Of a DNA stretch of 64,000 nucleotides, positions 47,352 through 57,208 are shown piece after piece (position 1 is the stretch's first letter; each line of letters starts with the position of its first letter). This stretch comes from JBAXTE01 sp963556065 (GTDB taxonomy: Bacteria; Bacteroidota; Bacteroidia; Bacteroidales; WCHB1-69): NCBI GenBank assembly GCA_963556065.3, contig CAUVYH020000007.1, positions 69,079 through 133,078 of the forward strand, in the 5' to 3' direction. The notes below the pieces were generated by a model. It had not been told where the DNA came from. It searched no databases and saw nothing but the letters and a program-made list of their open reading frames with translations. Both the position numbers and the translations under genes were made by a program.

Positions 47352-47389
47352 AAAAAAAAGCTTCATCTAAAAACAAGATGAAGCTTTTT
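47352..47389. terminator. Bidirectional terminator between rnpB and the phosphate transporter gene
   Basis: AAAAGCTTCATCT and AGATGAAGCTTTT pair around AAAAACA, with A and T tracts outside. It lies between convergent genes. Confidence 0.88.
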
Positions 47390-47409
47390 CCAACAAAATA
47401 AGCCGAGTA

Positions 47410-48826
47410 TCAAATTACAAACAGACGAAACAACAGAAACAATCCGCATGATAATATTACAGTAACCGGAATAGTTACAATCCAAGCAATGGCTATATTT
47501 TTTATAGTACCCATCTGAAGATTTTTAACACCGCCTTCTGCCATCATACTTCCCGCAACTCCGGAAGAAAGCACATGAGTGGTGCTCACCGGTAGGCCTA
47601 ACAACGTAGAAGCTGTGATTGTGCTTGCCGCCACAATTTCGGCACTCGCACCCTGAGCATACGAAAGATGTTGTTTCCCAATTTTCTCCCCGATTGTCGT
47701 CACAATTCGCTTCCAGCCAATCATTGTCCCCAAACCTAACGAAACAGATATGAACAAAATTACCCACCATGGTGCAAACTCTCGTGAACGATCGAAGCTC
47801 TTTAATATTCGATTTCATGTGAGACAGTTCTTTAGATGATAAATTTGATGTTTTCGCAAATGTTTCATCATTCACCAGCTTTTCCACAGAGCGGCTGATG
47901 GTAATAATATCGGTGCGCACCTGAAAACGCTTAGCTTCATCTATTTCCGAAGAAACATCGGATGCTTCTATTATTTGATTAATTTCACTCAAATCACTTT
48001 TTACAGAGTTTACTATAGCCAAATGTTTTGTATCGATTTTGGTTGTATCCACTTTATTTATATATGTACTTATCACTCTTGTATTTCCAATCATATTGGT
48101 TTGATTCTTACTCGAATCGAGTGCAAATTTAGCCGGTAAAATACTAATTAGAATAATCATTAGCAGCCCCACTCCTTTCTGACCATCGTTAGAACCATGA
48201 GAATAGCTAACGCTAGTACACGTGAGCACCAATACCCCGCGAATCCAAAACGGCGGCTTTTTTTCCGGATCTGCAGGTAAAAAAAACTTTTTCTTTTTAA
48301 CCAGTTTCTTAAAAAGCAACATTAACAAAAGGGATAATCCCAATCCAAACACCGGAGACACTAAAAGAGAAAGCCCTGCATCGATAACTTTTTTCCAATT
48401 CAGCGCCACATTGCCGTCGGGATTGATAAACATGAATGCTATTCCCACTCCAAAAATGGATCCGATTAACGTGTGTGAACTTGAACAAGGAATACCGAAA
48501 TACCAAGTGGCTAAATTCCAAATAATTGCCGTAATAAGCAATGCTAGAATCATCGCAACATTGTGATATACATTCTGATCGACAAGTGCCTCCATGGGCA
48601 ATAAATTAATAATACCAATAGCTACAGCAATGCCACCAATATTTACTCCTATAAAATTCCACACACCCGACCATATCACAGCCGTATGAGGCTTTAACGA
48701 TCGGGTATAAATTACCGTGGCCACAGCATTCGCCGTATCGTGAAAACCATTGATAAATTCGAAAGTTCCCACAGCCACAATGCAAAGTATAAGCAAAATT
48801 GACAATCCTAAGTCTAATCCAAACAT
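47410..48826 (-). pseudogene. pit: PiT-family inorganic phosphate transporter with one frameshift (probably sequence error)
   Basis: PiT proteins co-transport phosphate with H+ or Na+. The N-terminal repeat has FEFINGFHDTANAVATVIYT and the C-terminal repeat GASAEIVAASTITASTLLGL, PVSTTHVLSSGVAG: the two family signatures. The central part includes SYSHGSNDGQKGVGL and a helical cytoplasmic insertion (about residues 240-350). The frame changes near 47795, where removing one T restores SSREFAPWWVILFISVSLGL and gives 472 codons. It is probably functional in the real genome. It is separated from rnpB by a shared terminator. Confidence 0.88.
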
Positions 48827-48954
48827 GAGTATGATTTTTAGTTTATTTCACCGCAAATTTACGAAGCCCCTGTCTGTGATAAGTTAACTAAATATTGTTG
48901 TTATATTAAGATAATGTTAAGCCTCATTCGATTATATAAACAATGAATTTGATA

Positions 48955-50091
48955 TTATTGTTTACTTTTGATAAATAGTGTTATTCCTTTTAACGCCAAA
49001 CTCAGTTCATGGTGTGAACGGGCAATGTTTATGCGAATCCACGGTTGAGCATCGTCGGAGAAATGAATACCCGGAACTACCGCTACTTTTTTCTGCAGAT
49101 ACAATTCTTCGGCAAATTCCACTCCACTTATTAATGGCTTAGGCAAACGAGTCCACAAAAAATATCCCCCATCAATCGGTGGAATATAAAAATTAAGGGC
49201 TTGCAACCCGGCTTTAAAGTAATTAAAACCTTCTACAATATTATTTCTTAGCAATGATAAATATATATTGCCTGCTTCGGGAACAGACAAAAATTTCTCC
49301 AATGCTTCCTGAAGTACCGAAGGCACACATAACCCCGTATAATCATGAAGATTTTTGATGGCCGAAAAATGAGATTCGTGCGAATATAAGAAACCCACTC
49401 TCCAGCCTGTAATAGAGAAGCGTTTGGAAAAGCTGTTCACCAAAAAGCAGTAGGGATGAAAATTCTGCAAAGGAAATACAGATGGTTTGCCAAAATAAAG
49501 CTCGGAATAAACATCATCGACAATTAGGAAAAAGCGGTGTTTTAGCGACAATTCCAATAATCTGTGGATATCAGCTGAAGAAAAGGTTCGACCATGAGGA
49601 TTTCCGGGCGAAGAGATGAAAAATATTTTCACATGGTTTTCAACAATCCTCTTTTCTAAAAGATCAAAATCGACGATCGTATCATCAAGATTTCCAAAAG
49701 GGATAAACGGTACACGATACAGCTCGGGCAACCTCCGATAGCTTTCGTAAGCCGGGTTAAAAGCCATGACAGAATAAGAGCCATTAATCAACAAATGCAA
49801 ATAATTAAAAATCAGTGAAATAGCTTCCGTAGCTCCACATGTCATCAATAGTTTAAACGCCGTTAAATCGAGTCGATTGCGATACTCGTTTTTAATCCGT
49901 TCCACCAAAGCAAAATTTCCCGTTGCAGGCGAATATTGATGAACCGGCAATAGCGCTACCTCTTGTAAACAGGAAACCAGTTGATCAGGAGGTTCAAAAC
50001 CGGGCAATCCCTGAGCCAGATTAATTCCTCCAAACTGTTTCACCCTGTTGCTCATAATACTAATGTACGACTCTTGAACTTTTTCCGGCAT
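48955..50091 (-). CDS. Methionine aminotransferase-like class I PLP enzyme
   Basis: The 378-residue fold-type I aminotransferase has GGINLAQGLPGFEPP at the N-terminus, the PLP region TCGATEAISL, DDVYSELYF for the pyridine contact, and the Schiff-base Lys in NSFSKRFSITGWRVG. The arginine block PWIRINIARS is near the C-terminus. These match YbdL/methionine aminotransferase (kynurenine-oxoglutarate family) more than aspartate aminotransferase; substrate is inferred. The ATG at 50089-50091 gives MPEKVQESYISIMSNR, 10 nt after the maf stop. Same strand as maf, ubiA and kdsC. Confidence 0.85.
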   Translation of the reverse strand: MPEKVQESYISIMSNRVKQFGGINLAQGLPGFEPPDQLVSCLQEVALLPVHQYSPATGNFALVERIKNEYRNRLDLTAFKLLMTCGATEAISLIFNYLHLLINGSYSVMAFNPAYESYRRLPELYRVPFIPFGNLDDTIVDFDLLEKRIVENHVKIFFISSPGNPHGRTFSSADIHRLLELSLKHRFFLIVDDVYSELYFGKPSVFPLQNFHPYCFLVNSFSKRFSITGWRVGFLYSHESHFSAIKNLHDYTGLCVPSVLQEALEKFLSVPEAGNIYLSLLRNNIVEGFNYFKAGLQALNFYIPPIDGGYFLWTRLPKPLISGVEFAEELYLQKKVAVVPGIHFSDDAQPWIRINIARSHHELSLALKGITLFIKSKQ

Positions 50092-50101
50092 GATTATTCT
50101 T

Positions 50102-50692
50102 TTAAAAGTCTTCGACAAATGTTAGCAATGCTTTACGAATTGACTCGGTAGGCAAACCGACAACATTTGTATAAGAGCCGTGAATCGCTGATATAAACCC
50201 CAGTCCGATCCACTCCTGAATACCATACGAACCCGCTTTGTCAAACGGCTGGTATTCATCAATATAAAACTCAATATCCGCATCCGAAAGCTCTGAAAAA
50301 CACACCTTCGTGACTTCATAAAAAGAGATGAATTTTGATGTGCTTTTCAAGCAAACTCCCGTAATCACTTCATGTTCACGCCCCGATAACGACTTGAGCA
50401 TCCGAGTAGCATCGAAATGAGACAACGGCTTTCCAAGAATTAGCCCATCGATTGCGACTACCGTGTCGGCTGTGATAATGATGGTATTTGCAGGGTAATC
50501 GTTAATACTGAACGCATCCATTTTTTGAGTTGCAATTTGTTTCGCAACTTCTTCGGGCGCTTGCATAGGTAATGGAGTTTCATCTACCGGTTTCACCTCT
50601 ACATTAAACAAAAAACCAAGTTGCTCGAGCAACTCTTTCCTGCGCGGTGAAGCGGAAGCTAAAACAAGATTAAAAGGAAAATTGCGATACAT
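50102..50692 (-). CDS. maf: Maf-like nucleoside triphosphate pyrophosphatase
   Basis: Maf proteins hydrolyse non-canonical or TTP/UTP nucleotides and are linked to control of septation. The 196-residue protein has the family start LVLASASPRRKELLEQLG, the metal-binding IITADTVVAIDG, and KPLSHFDATRMLKSLSGREH, as well as YGIQEWIG near the end. Its ATG overlaps the ubiA stop by 1 nt (TAATG), so translation is coupled. Confidence 0.94.
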   Translation of the reverse strand: MYRNFPFNLVLASASPRRKELLEQLGFLFNVEVKPVDETPLPMQAPEEVAKQIATQKMDAFSINDYPANTIIITADTVVAIDGLILGKPLSHFDATRMLKSLSGREHEVITGVCLKSTSKFISFYEVTKVCFSELSDADIEFYIDEYQPFDKAGSYGIQEWIGLGFISAIHGSYTNVVGLPTESIRKALLTFVEDF

Positions 50693-51660
50693 TAATATTG
50701 AAACTTAAAGATGATTATGTATGATATTACCAAGGTTAAAATACCAAAAAACATCACGATTTTTAAAATCGAAGAGATAAAATGATAATCATCCGGCGTT
50801 TGAGCTCTTATCAGCTTAGCCATCATATATATTAACGGTAGCGAAACCGTAATCATGCTGTAATAAGCCACATACTGATAATTATATACGATTAACTGCC
50901 ACTGTGCGATTGCTAACCCCAATATAAAAAGCACAATTGCAGCATTTGTAACCAACTTCGTTTTTTTAACACCAAACCGAACAGGAAGTGTTTTTTTTCC
51001 ACCGAACTCGTCACCCACCCGATCTTCCAAATCTTTAACCCACTCACGAACTAAAGTTGTAACAAAAGAAAAGCCCACAAAAAGAAACGTTACTTTTCTG
51101 ATAATTGCCAAACAACTTATGTGGGTGATAAAATCTTCGGGTTTCGACAATAGTGCAAAAAACTCAAACAACCAAGGCAAAAGAACAACCAAGGCACTGA
51201 GGAACGCAACAACAATGTTTCCCCACAACAACAACCTTTTGTACTTCAGAGAGTAATAGTACACCATAAATGAGGCAACAATAAAAATGGAACCTAAATT
51301 GACATGTCCGATTTTAAAAGAAACAAAGATACCGATAACAGAGCCGGCTATTGATAAAATCCAAAATAGCAGATTTGCCACACGAGCCGAAATTTTAACG
51401 CCTACAATCTGTTTTGACGACTTGTTGATTCCATCGATCACTTGATCAAAATAGTCGTTGATTACGTACCCGGCAGCCGCAATAAACACGGTTGCAATTA
51501 CAAGCAAATGAAAAAGACTATCCGAAAAGAACGGAAAATCATTGCACACTCTCATCCATGGAACAATCAAAAAATAGCGGATAATGTACATGATGAGCAT
51601 GATAAAAATCAGATTAGTCCCTCTTAACAAACGATAATACGATAAAATTTTTGATTTCAT
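50692..51660 (-). CDS. UbiA-family prenyltransferase
   Basis: The 322-residue membrane protein has about eight helices and the two Asp-rich motifs of UbiA enzymes: YVINDYFDQVIDGINK and VKDLEDRVGDEFGGKKTLP. In Bacteroidota the member between maf and kdsC is often annotated as geranylgeranylglycerol-phosphate geranylgeranyltransferase-like; the true acceptor is unknown. The ATG at 51658-51660 gives MKSKILSYYRLLRGTN; a longer reading into 51828 would run through an intergenic repeat and is rejected. Confidence 0.88.
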   Translation of the reverse strand: MKSKILSYYRLLRGTNLIFIMLIMYIIRYFLIVPWMRVCNDFPFFSDSLFHLLVIATVFIAAAGYVINDYFDQVIDGINKSSKQIVGVKISARVANLLFWILSIAGSVIGIFVSFKIGHVNLGSIFIVASFMVYYYSLKYKRLLLWGNIVVAFLSALVVLLPWLFEFFALLSKPEDFITHISCLAIIRKVTFLFVGFSFVTTLVREWVKDLEDRVGDEFGGKKTLPVRFGVKKTKLVTNAAIVLFILGLAIAQWQLIVYNYQYVAYYSMITVSLPLIYMMAKLIRAQTPDDYHFISSILKIVMFFGILTLVISYIIIFKFQY

Positions 51661-51980
51661 TTTTTTTAGAATTATGAATATTGAATTATGAAGTAAGAAC
51701 GTGAAAAGACAATTCGTGAAACGTGTGCCGAAAAATAAAAAATCTATGATTTTTGTAATTTTTCGTGCATCCTCGGGAAAAAATGATCCGCCAGCTGGCG
51801 GACTGTTTTCTCGGGAAAAAGAACGCAATGCGAGTCTAAAGAAGAACGAAGACTGAGCGAAGTCGAAGGCTGAGTTGAAGAATTATGAAGTAAGAAATAA
51901 GAACGTGAAAAGTGAAAAGAGCGCTTATGAACTTTATAGACTTTATGAACTTTATAAACTTTATAAACTTTCAACTGACT
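51661..51980. repeat. Intergenic repeat region with palindrome and 9-10 nt tandem words
   Basis: No gene is supported. It contains a copy of the diverged repeat (about 51727-51777), the perfect 16-bp palindrome TCCGCCAGCTGGCGGA (51787-51802), GCGAGTCTAAAG, GACTGAGCGAAGTCGAAG, and a tandem array of ACTTTATGA/ACTTTATAA words (about 51929-51972). Open frames across it are low complexity and not supported. Confidence 0.65.
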
Positions 51981-52502
51981 CTACCATTCATGGGCATCTT
52001 TATCGAACCACTTTCCATTTACTTTCAACACTTGTTCGATAATGTCTCTCACGCAACCTTCGCCTCCATTATAATGCGAAATATAATGCGAAATATTTTT
52101 TATTTCGGAACATGCATTTGCCGGACAAGCTGCAATGCGAGATTTTTTCATAACATAATAATCCGGAATATCATCCCCCATATAAAGCACTTCTTTTGGC
52201 GTTAAAAGATGTTCTTTCAAATAGCTTTCAAACACTTCCATCTTATTTGGCACACCCAAAAAAACATCTGTAATTCCAAGTGCTTCAAAACGTTTAGCCA
52301 TTGATTCCGATTTGCCTCCGGTGATGATCACAATATTAAGTCCCTTCTTTATTGCCAATTGCAAAGCATACCCATCCCGAACATTAGACATGCGGAGCTG
52401 TTCTCCATCAGGCAAAACGAGTACTTTACCATCGGTTAAAACACCATCAAAATCAAACATCAAGGTCGTAATGTCTTTTAATGTTTCCTTATAATTAATC
52501 AT
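51981..52502 (-). CDS. kdsC: KdsC-like HAD phosphatase (3-deoxy-manno-octulosonate-8-phosphate phosphatase)
   Basis: KdsC removes the phosphate from KDO-8-phosphate on the way to lipopolysaccharide. The 173-residue capless HAD protein has LMFDFDGVLTDGKVLVLPDG (nucleophile Asp), the IITGGKSESMAKR motif II region, and YMGDDIPDYYVMKKS motif IV with C-terminal ACPANACSEIK. These match KdsC well. Its start overlaps the DUF2520 stop by 4 nt. The DUF2520-kdsC-ubiA-maf order is common in Bacteroidales. Confidence 0.92.
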   Translation of the reverse strand: MINYKETLKDITTLMFDFDGVLTDGKVLVLPDGEQLRMSNVRDGYALQLAIKKGLNIVIITGGKSESMAKRFEALGITDVFLGVPNKMEVFESYLKEHLLTPKEVLYMGDDIPDYYVMKKSRIAACPANACSEIKNISHYISHYNGGEGCVRDIIEQVLKVNGKWFDKDAHEW

Positions 52503-53272
52503 GAATCGTATTTATTTAAAATTTGATTTGATAATAACAAATAAAGTGCTTTTAATTCGGGATCATCAATTAGCAAATGGTGCTTATCTATGATGTTTAC
52601 ATCTCCTCTTTTTGCAGGACCCGTTTGTGCATTTTCGGGTCCCACTTCTATTGCTTTTCGAGCAGTTTCCAATATCAACGGGTGCAGCAATTCGAATGGA
52701 AGATTGCTTTTTTGGAGCAATTCTTTAGCGCTACAGTATAAAAAATTCACAAAATTACATCCGAAAACCGCAGCAATATGAATTTGTTGCCGCTGATATG
52801 AATTGATTTTATAAACATCTGAAGACAGCCGTATCGCTAATGCTTCCAACTCTGCATAGACATTGTCCGAAGAGGCTTCCAAACACACAGGCACATGATT
52901 TAATGAGACTTGTTTTTCTGTAGAAAAAGTCTGCAAGGGATAAAAGACACCAAAATTTTGAACTTTCGATTCAAAAATATTCATCGCTACCGATCCAGAA
53001 GTGTGAACAACAATAGGAGTTATGGGTTGGGGCAGTTGAGAAATCACTTCTGAATAAGCGTCGTCGCTAACCGAAATAATGAGTAATTGTGAATTGAAAA
53101 CACAGTTTCTCAAATTATCGAAAGCTACAGCCTCTACGCTATTGGCTAGCAATCTGGCGCGGGTAATATCCCTACCTACAACCATATCAATATGCACTCC
53201 CGCACAATTCAGCAAAGCAGCCAAATGCGCAGCGACATTTCCAGTGCCTATAATAGAAGCCGTTGTAATCAT
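52499..53272 (-). CDS. Rossmann-like and DUF2520 domain protein
   Basis: The 257-residue protein has an N-terminal NADP-binding start (SIIGTGNVAAHLAALL, a GxGxxA motif) and a C-terminal helical DUF2520 domain with QQIHIAAVFGCNFVNFLYCS and ETARKAIEVGPENAQTGPAKRGD. The fold resembles ketopantoate or pyrroline-5-carboxylate reductases. The substrate is not known. It is the first gene of the cluster with kdsC, coupled by ATGA. Confidence 0.88.
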   Translation of the reverse strand: MITTASIIGTGNVAAHLAALLNCAGVHIDMVVGRDITRARLLANSVEAVAFDNLRNCVFNSQLLIISVSDDAYSEVISQLPQPITPIVVHTSGSVAMNIFESKVQNFGVFYPLQTFSTEKQVSLNHVPVCLEASSDNVYAELEALAIRLSSDVYKINSYQRQQIHIAAVFGCNFVNFLYCSAKELLQKSNLPFELLHPLILETARKAIEVGPENAQTGPAKRGDVNIIDKHHLLIDDPELKALYLLLSNQILNKYDS

Positions 53273-53530
53273 AATTCCTATTTAAAACACAAAAGTATTG
53301 AAAATATCATCATCAAGCAACCTTTAAGTTTTGGAAAAATGAAACTCAAGGCTTAATCATTTCTAAGCAACAACATATTTTCTTTTTGATACATAAATTA
53401 AAATTTAACCAATTGTTTCAAAAAAAAGATAAAACAAAAGATAAAAAATCAATAATTGTAAAAATCACAAGAAACAAAAATTATTTTTTACAAATAATAA
53501 ATTTAATGTACATATTATAGATTTTTTTTA

Positions 53531-53538
53531 TATATTTG
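53531..53538 (+). promoter_or_regulatory. -7 promoter element for the histidine kinase gene
   Basis: TATATTTG matches TAnnTTTG. It overlaps the TTG codon that would open a longer reading frame, so translation must begin further downstream; the ATG at 53665 is the first strong candidate. Confidence 0.55.
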
Positions 53539-53664
53539 GAGAATTATTTACATTTTTCAGCAAGTAATACAGCGACGTTATCACAAATAGCAGTAAATCA
53601 TTGTATTACAAAAGACACAGTTCTATTAAATAAATTAACAAATATCTGGATAATTCCAATTGTT

Positions 53665-55734
53665 ATGCTAGATTATAATGAATTATCAAAAATTAAGATT
53701 ACTGATTTAATCAGTATAGAAAGATTAAAACAGTTAGAATACCTGTTTGACAAAGCCAACAATATTACTTCAACAAATACTGATGATATATATATTGATA
53801 TAACTGATCCTGAAAGTTTTATGAATACAAATAAGGCTATAGATAATCCCCAAAAAGAGATTCATGAGCACAACATTGAAATTCCACAGAGCAATTCCAA
53901 TGCTGCTAATACCGACATCTCTGTTAGGTTAAAAGATAAAATTCGGGACTTATTTGAAGATGAAACAGAAAATAATATTGACAGTCGGCTTATCGACGAG
54001 ACAAAAAGCGGTAATTTATCCGAAAAAACGATTAAACAGTTGGCATCGGAAATAAATATTTCGGATATAGAATTAAACCGTATTGTGAAAATTATAAGTA
54101 ATGAAATATCAGAAACTCAATCTCAAAAAATGTATAATCTCCTTTTTGCCTTTGCCAATGAACTATCCGAGAAAACGCATCAAAATATCCAATTAAAAAA
54201 GCTTCTTCAGAAAATAAACTTATCCAAGAAAAAACTTATTGAAAAAGAAGCCTTATACCAAGCAATGATTGACTCTTCTCCGGAAAACATCACTATCACC
54301 GATTTGTCCGGAGAAATAATCAAAGTTTCCCCTGCAGCCATTACAATGTTCGAATACACTCAATTTAATCCTTCGATAAAAAATACAATCTATGATTTTA
54401 TCCATCCCAACGACAGTGAACAGCTAAAAGCCGACATTGATTTATTGTTGAAACAAAACATCTGGGAGCCTAGAACATATAGAGCAATAAAAAAAGACAA
54501 ATCCATAATTTGGGTCGATGTAAACGGGAAAATAGTCACGGATAAACACGGCAAACCAAAGCAGTTAATATTCGTTGTCAGAGATATCACAAATCAAAAA
54601 AAGAGAAATGATGCACTCTACGAAAGTGAACGTAATAAATCGGTATTATTGTCGAATCTACCGGGCATGGCTTATCGATGCAAATTTGATAAAAACTGGA
54701 CGATGTTGTTTGTTTCAGGCCAATGTTATGCACTAACCGGCTATCATAAAGAACAACTTATTGGAAACAACGTAATTAGTTTTAATGAGATCATACTTCC
54801 CAAATATCATGATTTTCTTTGGAAAAAATGGTCTGATGGAGTTGAAAACCATGACTATGTCCGTGCCGAATACGAAATAATTACTGCCGACAACAAAATA
54901 AAATGGGTTTGGGAACAAGGATTACCCATTTATGACAAAAACGGAAACATCGAAGCATTGGAAGGTTTTATTGTGGATATTACCGACCGAAAGAAATTTG
55001 AAGAGGATATTAAAAATAAAAACACCGAATTATCGATGATAAATGCCGAAAAGGACAAGTTTTTTTCAATTATTGCTCACGACCTTCGTAGCCCGTTTAA
55101 TAGTTTTTTGGGGCTCACTCAAATCATGTCCGATGAATTTTCGAGCCTATCACAACAAGAAATCAGAAGTTTTGTAGAATCGATGAAAAGTTCGGCCACA
55201 AATTTATACAGCCTGCTCGAAAACCTTTTAGAATGGGCCTGTATGAAGCGAGGACACATTTCGTTCTTTCCAAAACCTTTAAGCACACAAACCATAATTT
55301 ATAATGGCATTCAACCATTAATAGAATATGCTAACACTAAGAAAATTTCACTGATTGTAAACCCGGAAAATGTCCCTATTGTTGCCGATGAACACATGTT
55401 GTCTTCTGTGGTAAGAAATTTGGTGTCGAATGCACTTAAATTCACGCCGACAGGAGGGAAAATAGTAATTACAGCCCGCAAAAAAGACAGCGACACCGAA
55501 ATTCAAATAGCGGATAATGGAATTGGAATGAGTGAAGAAATATTAGACAGTCTATTCAGCTTAGACAAACAAACAAAACGCAAAGGAACAAATGGGGAAC
55601 CAAGTTCGGGATTGGGCCTTGTTCTATGCAAAGAATTTGTCCAATGTCATCAGGGCGAAATTTGGGCAAAAAGCAAAGAGGGAGCTGGAACCACGCTTTA
55701 CCTTACGATTCCAGACATGCAGCATCTACATTGA
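53665..55734 (+). CDS. Cytoplasmic PAS-PAS sensor histidine kinase
   Basis: The 689-residue protein has no membrane helix. A charged N-terminal region (about residues 1-190) is followed by two PAS domains. The first begins ALYQAMIDSSPENITITDLS and ends QLIFVVRDITNQKK; the second begins VLLSNLPGMAYRCKFD and ends LEGFIVDITDRKKFEED. The kinase core has the phospho-acceptor His472 in FFSIIAHDLRSPFNSFLG, the N box VVRNLVSNALKFTPTGG, G1 IQIADNGIGM and G2 SSGLGLVLCKEF. No receiver domain or response regulator gene is adjacent, so it is an orphan. Signal unknown. The ATG was chosen because the promoter element covers the upstream TTG. Confidence 0.88.
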   Translation: MLDYNELSKIKITDLISIERLKQLEYLFDKANNITSTNTDDIYIDITDPESFMNTNKAIDNPQKEIHEHNIEIPQSNSNAANTDISVRLKDKIRDLFEDETENNIDSRLIDETKSGNLSEKTIKQLASEINISDIELNRIVKIISNEISETQSQKMYNLLFAFANELSEKTHQNIQLKKLLQKINLSKKKLIEKEALYQAMIDSSPENITITDLSGEIIKVSPAAITMFEYTQFNPSIKNTIYDFIHPNDSEQLKADIDLLLKQNIWEPRTYRAIKKDKSIIWVDVNGKIVTDKHGKPKQLIFVVRDITNQKKRNDALYESERNKSVLLSNLPGMAYRCKFDKNWTMLFVSGQCYALTGYHKEQLIGNNVISFNEIILPKYHDFLWKKWSDGVENHDYVRAEYEIITADNKIKWVWEQGLPIYDKNGNIEALEGFIVDITDRKKFEEDIKNKNTELSMINAEKDKFFSIIAHDLRSPFNSFLGLTQIMSDEFSSLSQQEIRSFVESMKSSATNLYSLLENLLEWACMKRGHISFFPKPLSTQTIIYNGIQPLIEYANTKKISLIVNPENVPIVADEHMLSSVVRNLVSNALKFTPTGGKIVITARKKDSDTEIQIADNGIGMSEEILDSLFSLDKQTKRKGTNGEPSSGLGLVLCKEFVQCHQGEIWAKSKEGAGTTLYLTIPDMQHLH

Positions 55735-55860
55735 AAATAAACCATCTAAAACCTTTGAACATAGAATCAATGAAACAATAAATTTCTTTGAGCGCTATTT
55801 TTATATAAAATTGCAACTAACTTTTCTGAAATTCATGTAACTTCGTGAAAAATATCGGTT

Positions 55861-57195
55861 ATGATTAAAATAAACACGCAAAACACTAAAAATTTTTACA
55901 CTCAACAAGAGTATAAACAAATGAGCGAATGTGCGTTAAAAGCACATCAATTACTGATTTCCGGAACAGGAAAAGGCAATGATTTTCTGGGTTGGTTGGA
56001 TTTGCCCGTTGAACTGACTTCCGATTTCTTGCAAAAAATCAAGGAGTGTGCCCATAAACTTGCTTCCGTTTCTGAAATCATTGTCGTTACTGGGATCGGG
56101 GGATCATATTTGGGTGCCAGAGCCGTAATTGAAGCACTTGGCAACAGTCTGATCTATCTTCAGGACACGAAGAAGCGACCACTCATTATTTATGCGGGCC
56201 ACAACATCAGCGAAGATTACCTTGCCGATTTATTGCAATTGCTTGATCGGAAAGATTACAGCGTAGTGGTAATTTCAAAATCCGGGACAACGACCGAGCC
56301 TGCCTTGGCGTTCAGAATCTTAAAATCGCACTGCGAACGGAAATATGGTAAAAAAGCAGCCGCTTCGCGAATTGTAGCTATCACCGACGAGTCGAAAGGC
56401 GCATTGCTGAAACTTGCAAAATCAGAAGGATTTTCTACTTTTATCATCCCCGATAATGTAGGCGGTCGTTTTTCTGTGCTCACTCCTGTGGGCTTGTTAC
56501 CCATTGCTGCTGCCGGTTTCGATATTGACGCATTGGTTAAAGGAGCACAAGACATGCGTGAGTTATGCCTGAATCCCAAGGTTGACGATAATATCGCCCT
56601 GCAATATGCCGTGGTGCGCAATTTGCTTTACAAAAAAGGATTCAACACCGAAATTCTGGCAAATTATCAACCCACATTGGTCTATTTTTCGGAGTGGTGG
56701 AAACAGCTTTATGGCGAAAGCGAAGGGAAAGAGCACAAGGGTATTTTCCCCGCCAGCGTTACCTTCAGTTCCGATTTACACTCCATGGGCCAGTATATCC
56801 AACAAGGCGAACGTCATCTGTTCGAAACCATGCTATGGGTTGAAAATGCCGGTACAAAAGTAGAAATTCCCAATGATCCGGAAAATCTCGACGGCCTTAA
56901 CTTTCTGACGGACAAATCCATTCACCAGATTAACCACAAGGCTTTTCTGGGAACAACCTTGGCTCATGTTGACGGCGGAGTTCCGGTAATGCACCTGACC
57001 ATTCCTCAACTGTCGGCATATTATATCGGCCAGCTGATCTATTTCTACGAATTTGCCTGTGCCATCAGCGGCTATATGATTAATGTAAATCCATTCGATC
57101 AGCCCGGCGTGGAAGATTACAAACGGAACATGTTTGCACTTTTGGGAAAACCTGGCTACGAAGAACTGGAAAAAGAGCTTCAAAAAAGATTATAA
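55861..57195 (+). CDS. pgi: Glucose-6-phosphate isomerase
   Basis: Pgi interconverts glucose-6-phosphate and fructose-6-phosphate. The 444-residue protein is of the short bacterial type, with VVTGIGGSYLGARAVIEAL for sugar-phosphate binding, VISKSGTTTEPALAFR, NVGGRFSVLTPVGLLP (signature) and GESEGKEHKGIFPASV with the catalytic Glu. Length is normal and the frame intact. It stands alone between the kinase gene and a repeat. Confidence 0.96.
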   Translation: MIKINTQNTKNFYTQQEYKQMSECALKAHQLLISGTGKGNDFLGWLDLPVELTSDFLQKIKECAHKLASVSEIIVVTGIGGSYLGARAVIEALGNSLIYLQDTKKRPLIIYAGHNISEDYLADLLQLLDRKDYSVVVISKSGTTTEPALAFRILKSHCERKYGKKAAASRIVAITDESKGALLKLAKSEGFSTFIIPDNVGGRFSVLTPVGLLPIAAAGFDIDALVKGAQDMRELCLNPKVDDNIALQYAVVRNLLYKKGFNTEILANYQPTLVYFSEWWKQLYGESEGKEHKGIFPASVTFSSDLHSMGQYIQQGERHLFETMLWVENAGTKVEIPNDPENLDGLNFLTDKSIHQINHKAFLGTTLAHVDGGVPVMHLTIPQLSAYYIGQLIYFYEFACAISGYMINVNPFDQPGVEDYKRNMFALLGKPGYEELEKELQKRL

Positions 57196-57208
57196 CAACA
57201 AAAAAAAC

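Noticed and set aside
51661..51828. N-terminal extension of the UbiA-family protein
   Set aside because: It would be translated from the repeat region; the ATG at 51660 gives the family-typical start.
51744..51974. Open frame with repeated KVYKVYKVHK residues
   Set aside because: It is the translation of the ACTTTATAA tandem words and crosses the intergenic repeat; low complexity, no homology pattern.
51920..51975. Possible CRISPR array
   Set aside because: Units are 9-10 nt with no spacers, and no cas genes are present in the window.
53536..53664. TTG start for the histidine kinase
   Set aside because: The TTG is part of the TATATTTG promoter element.
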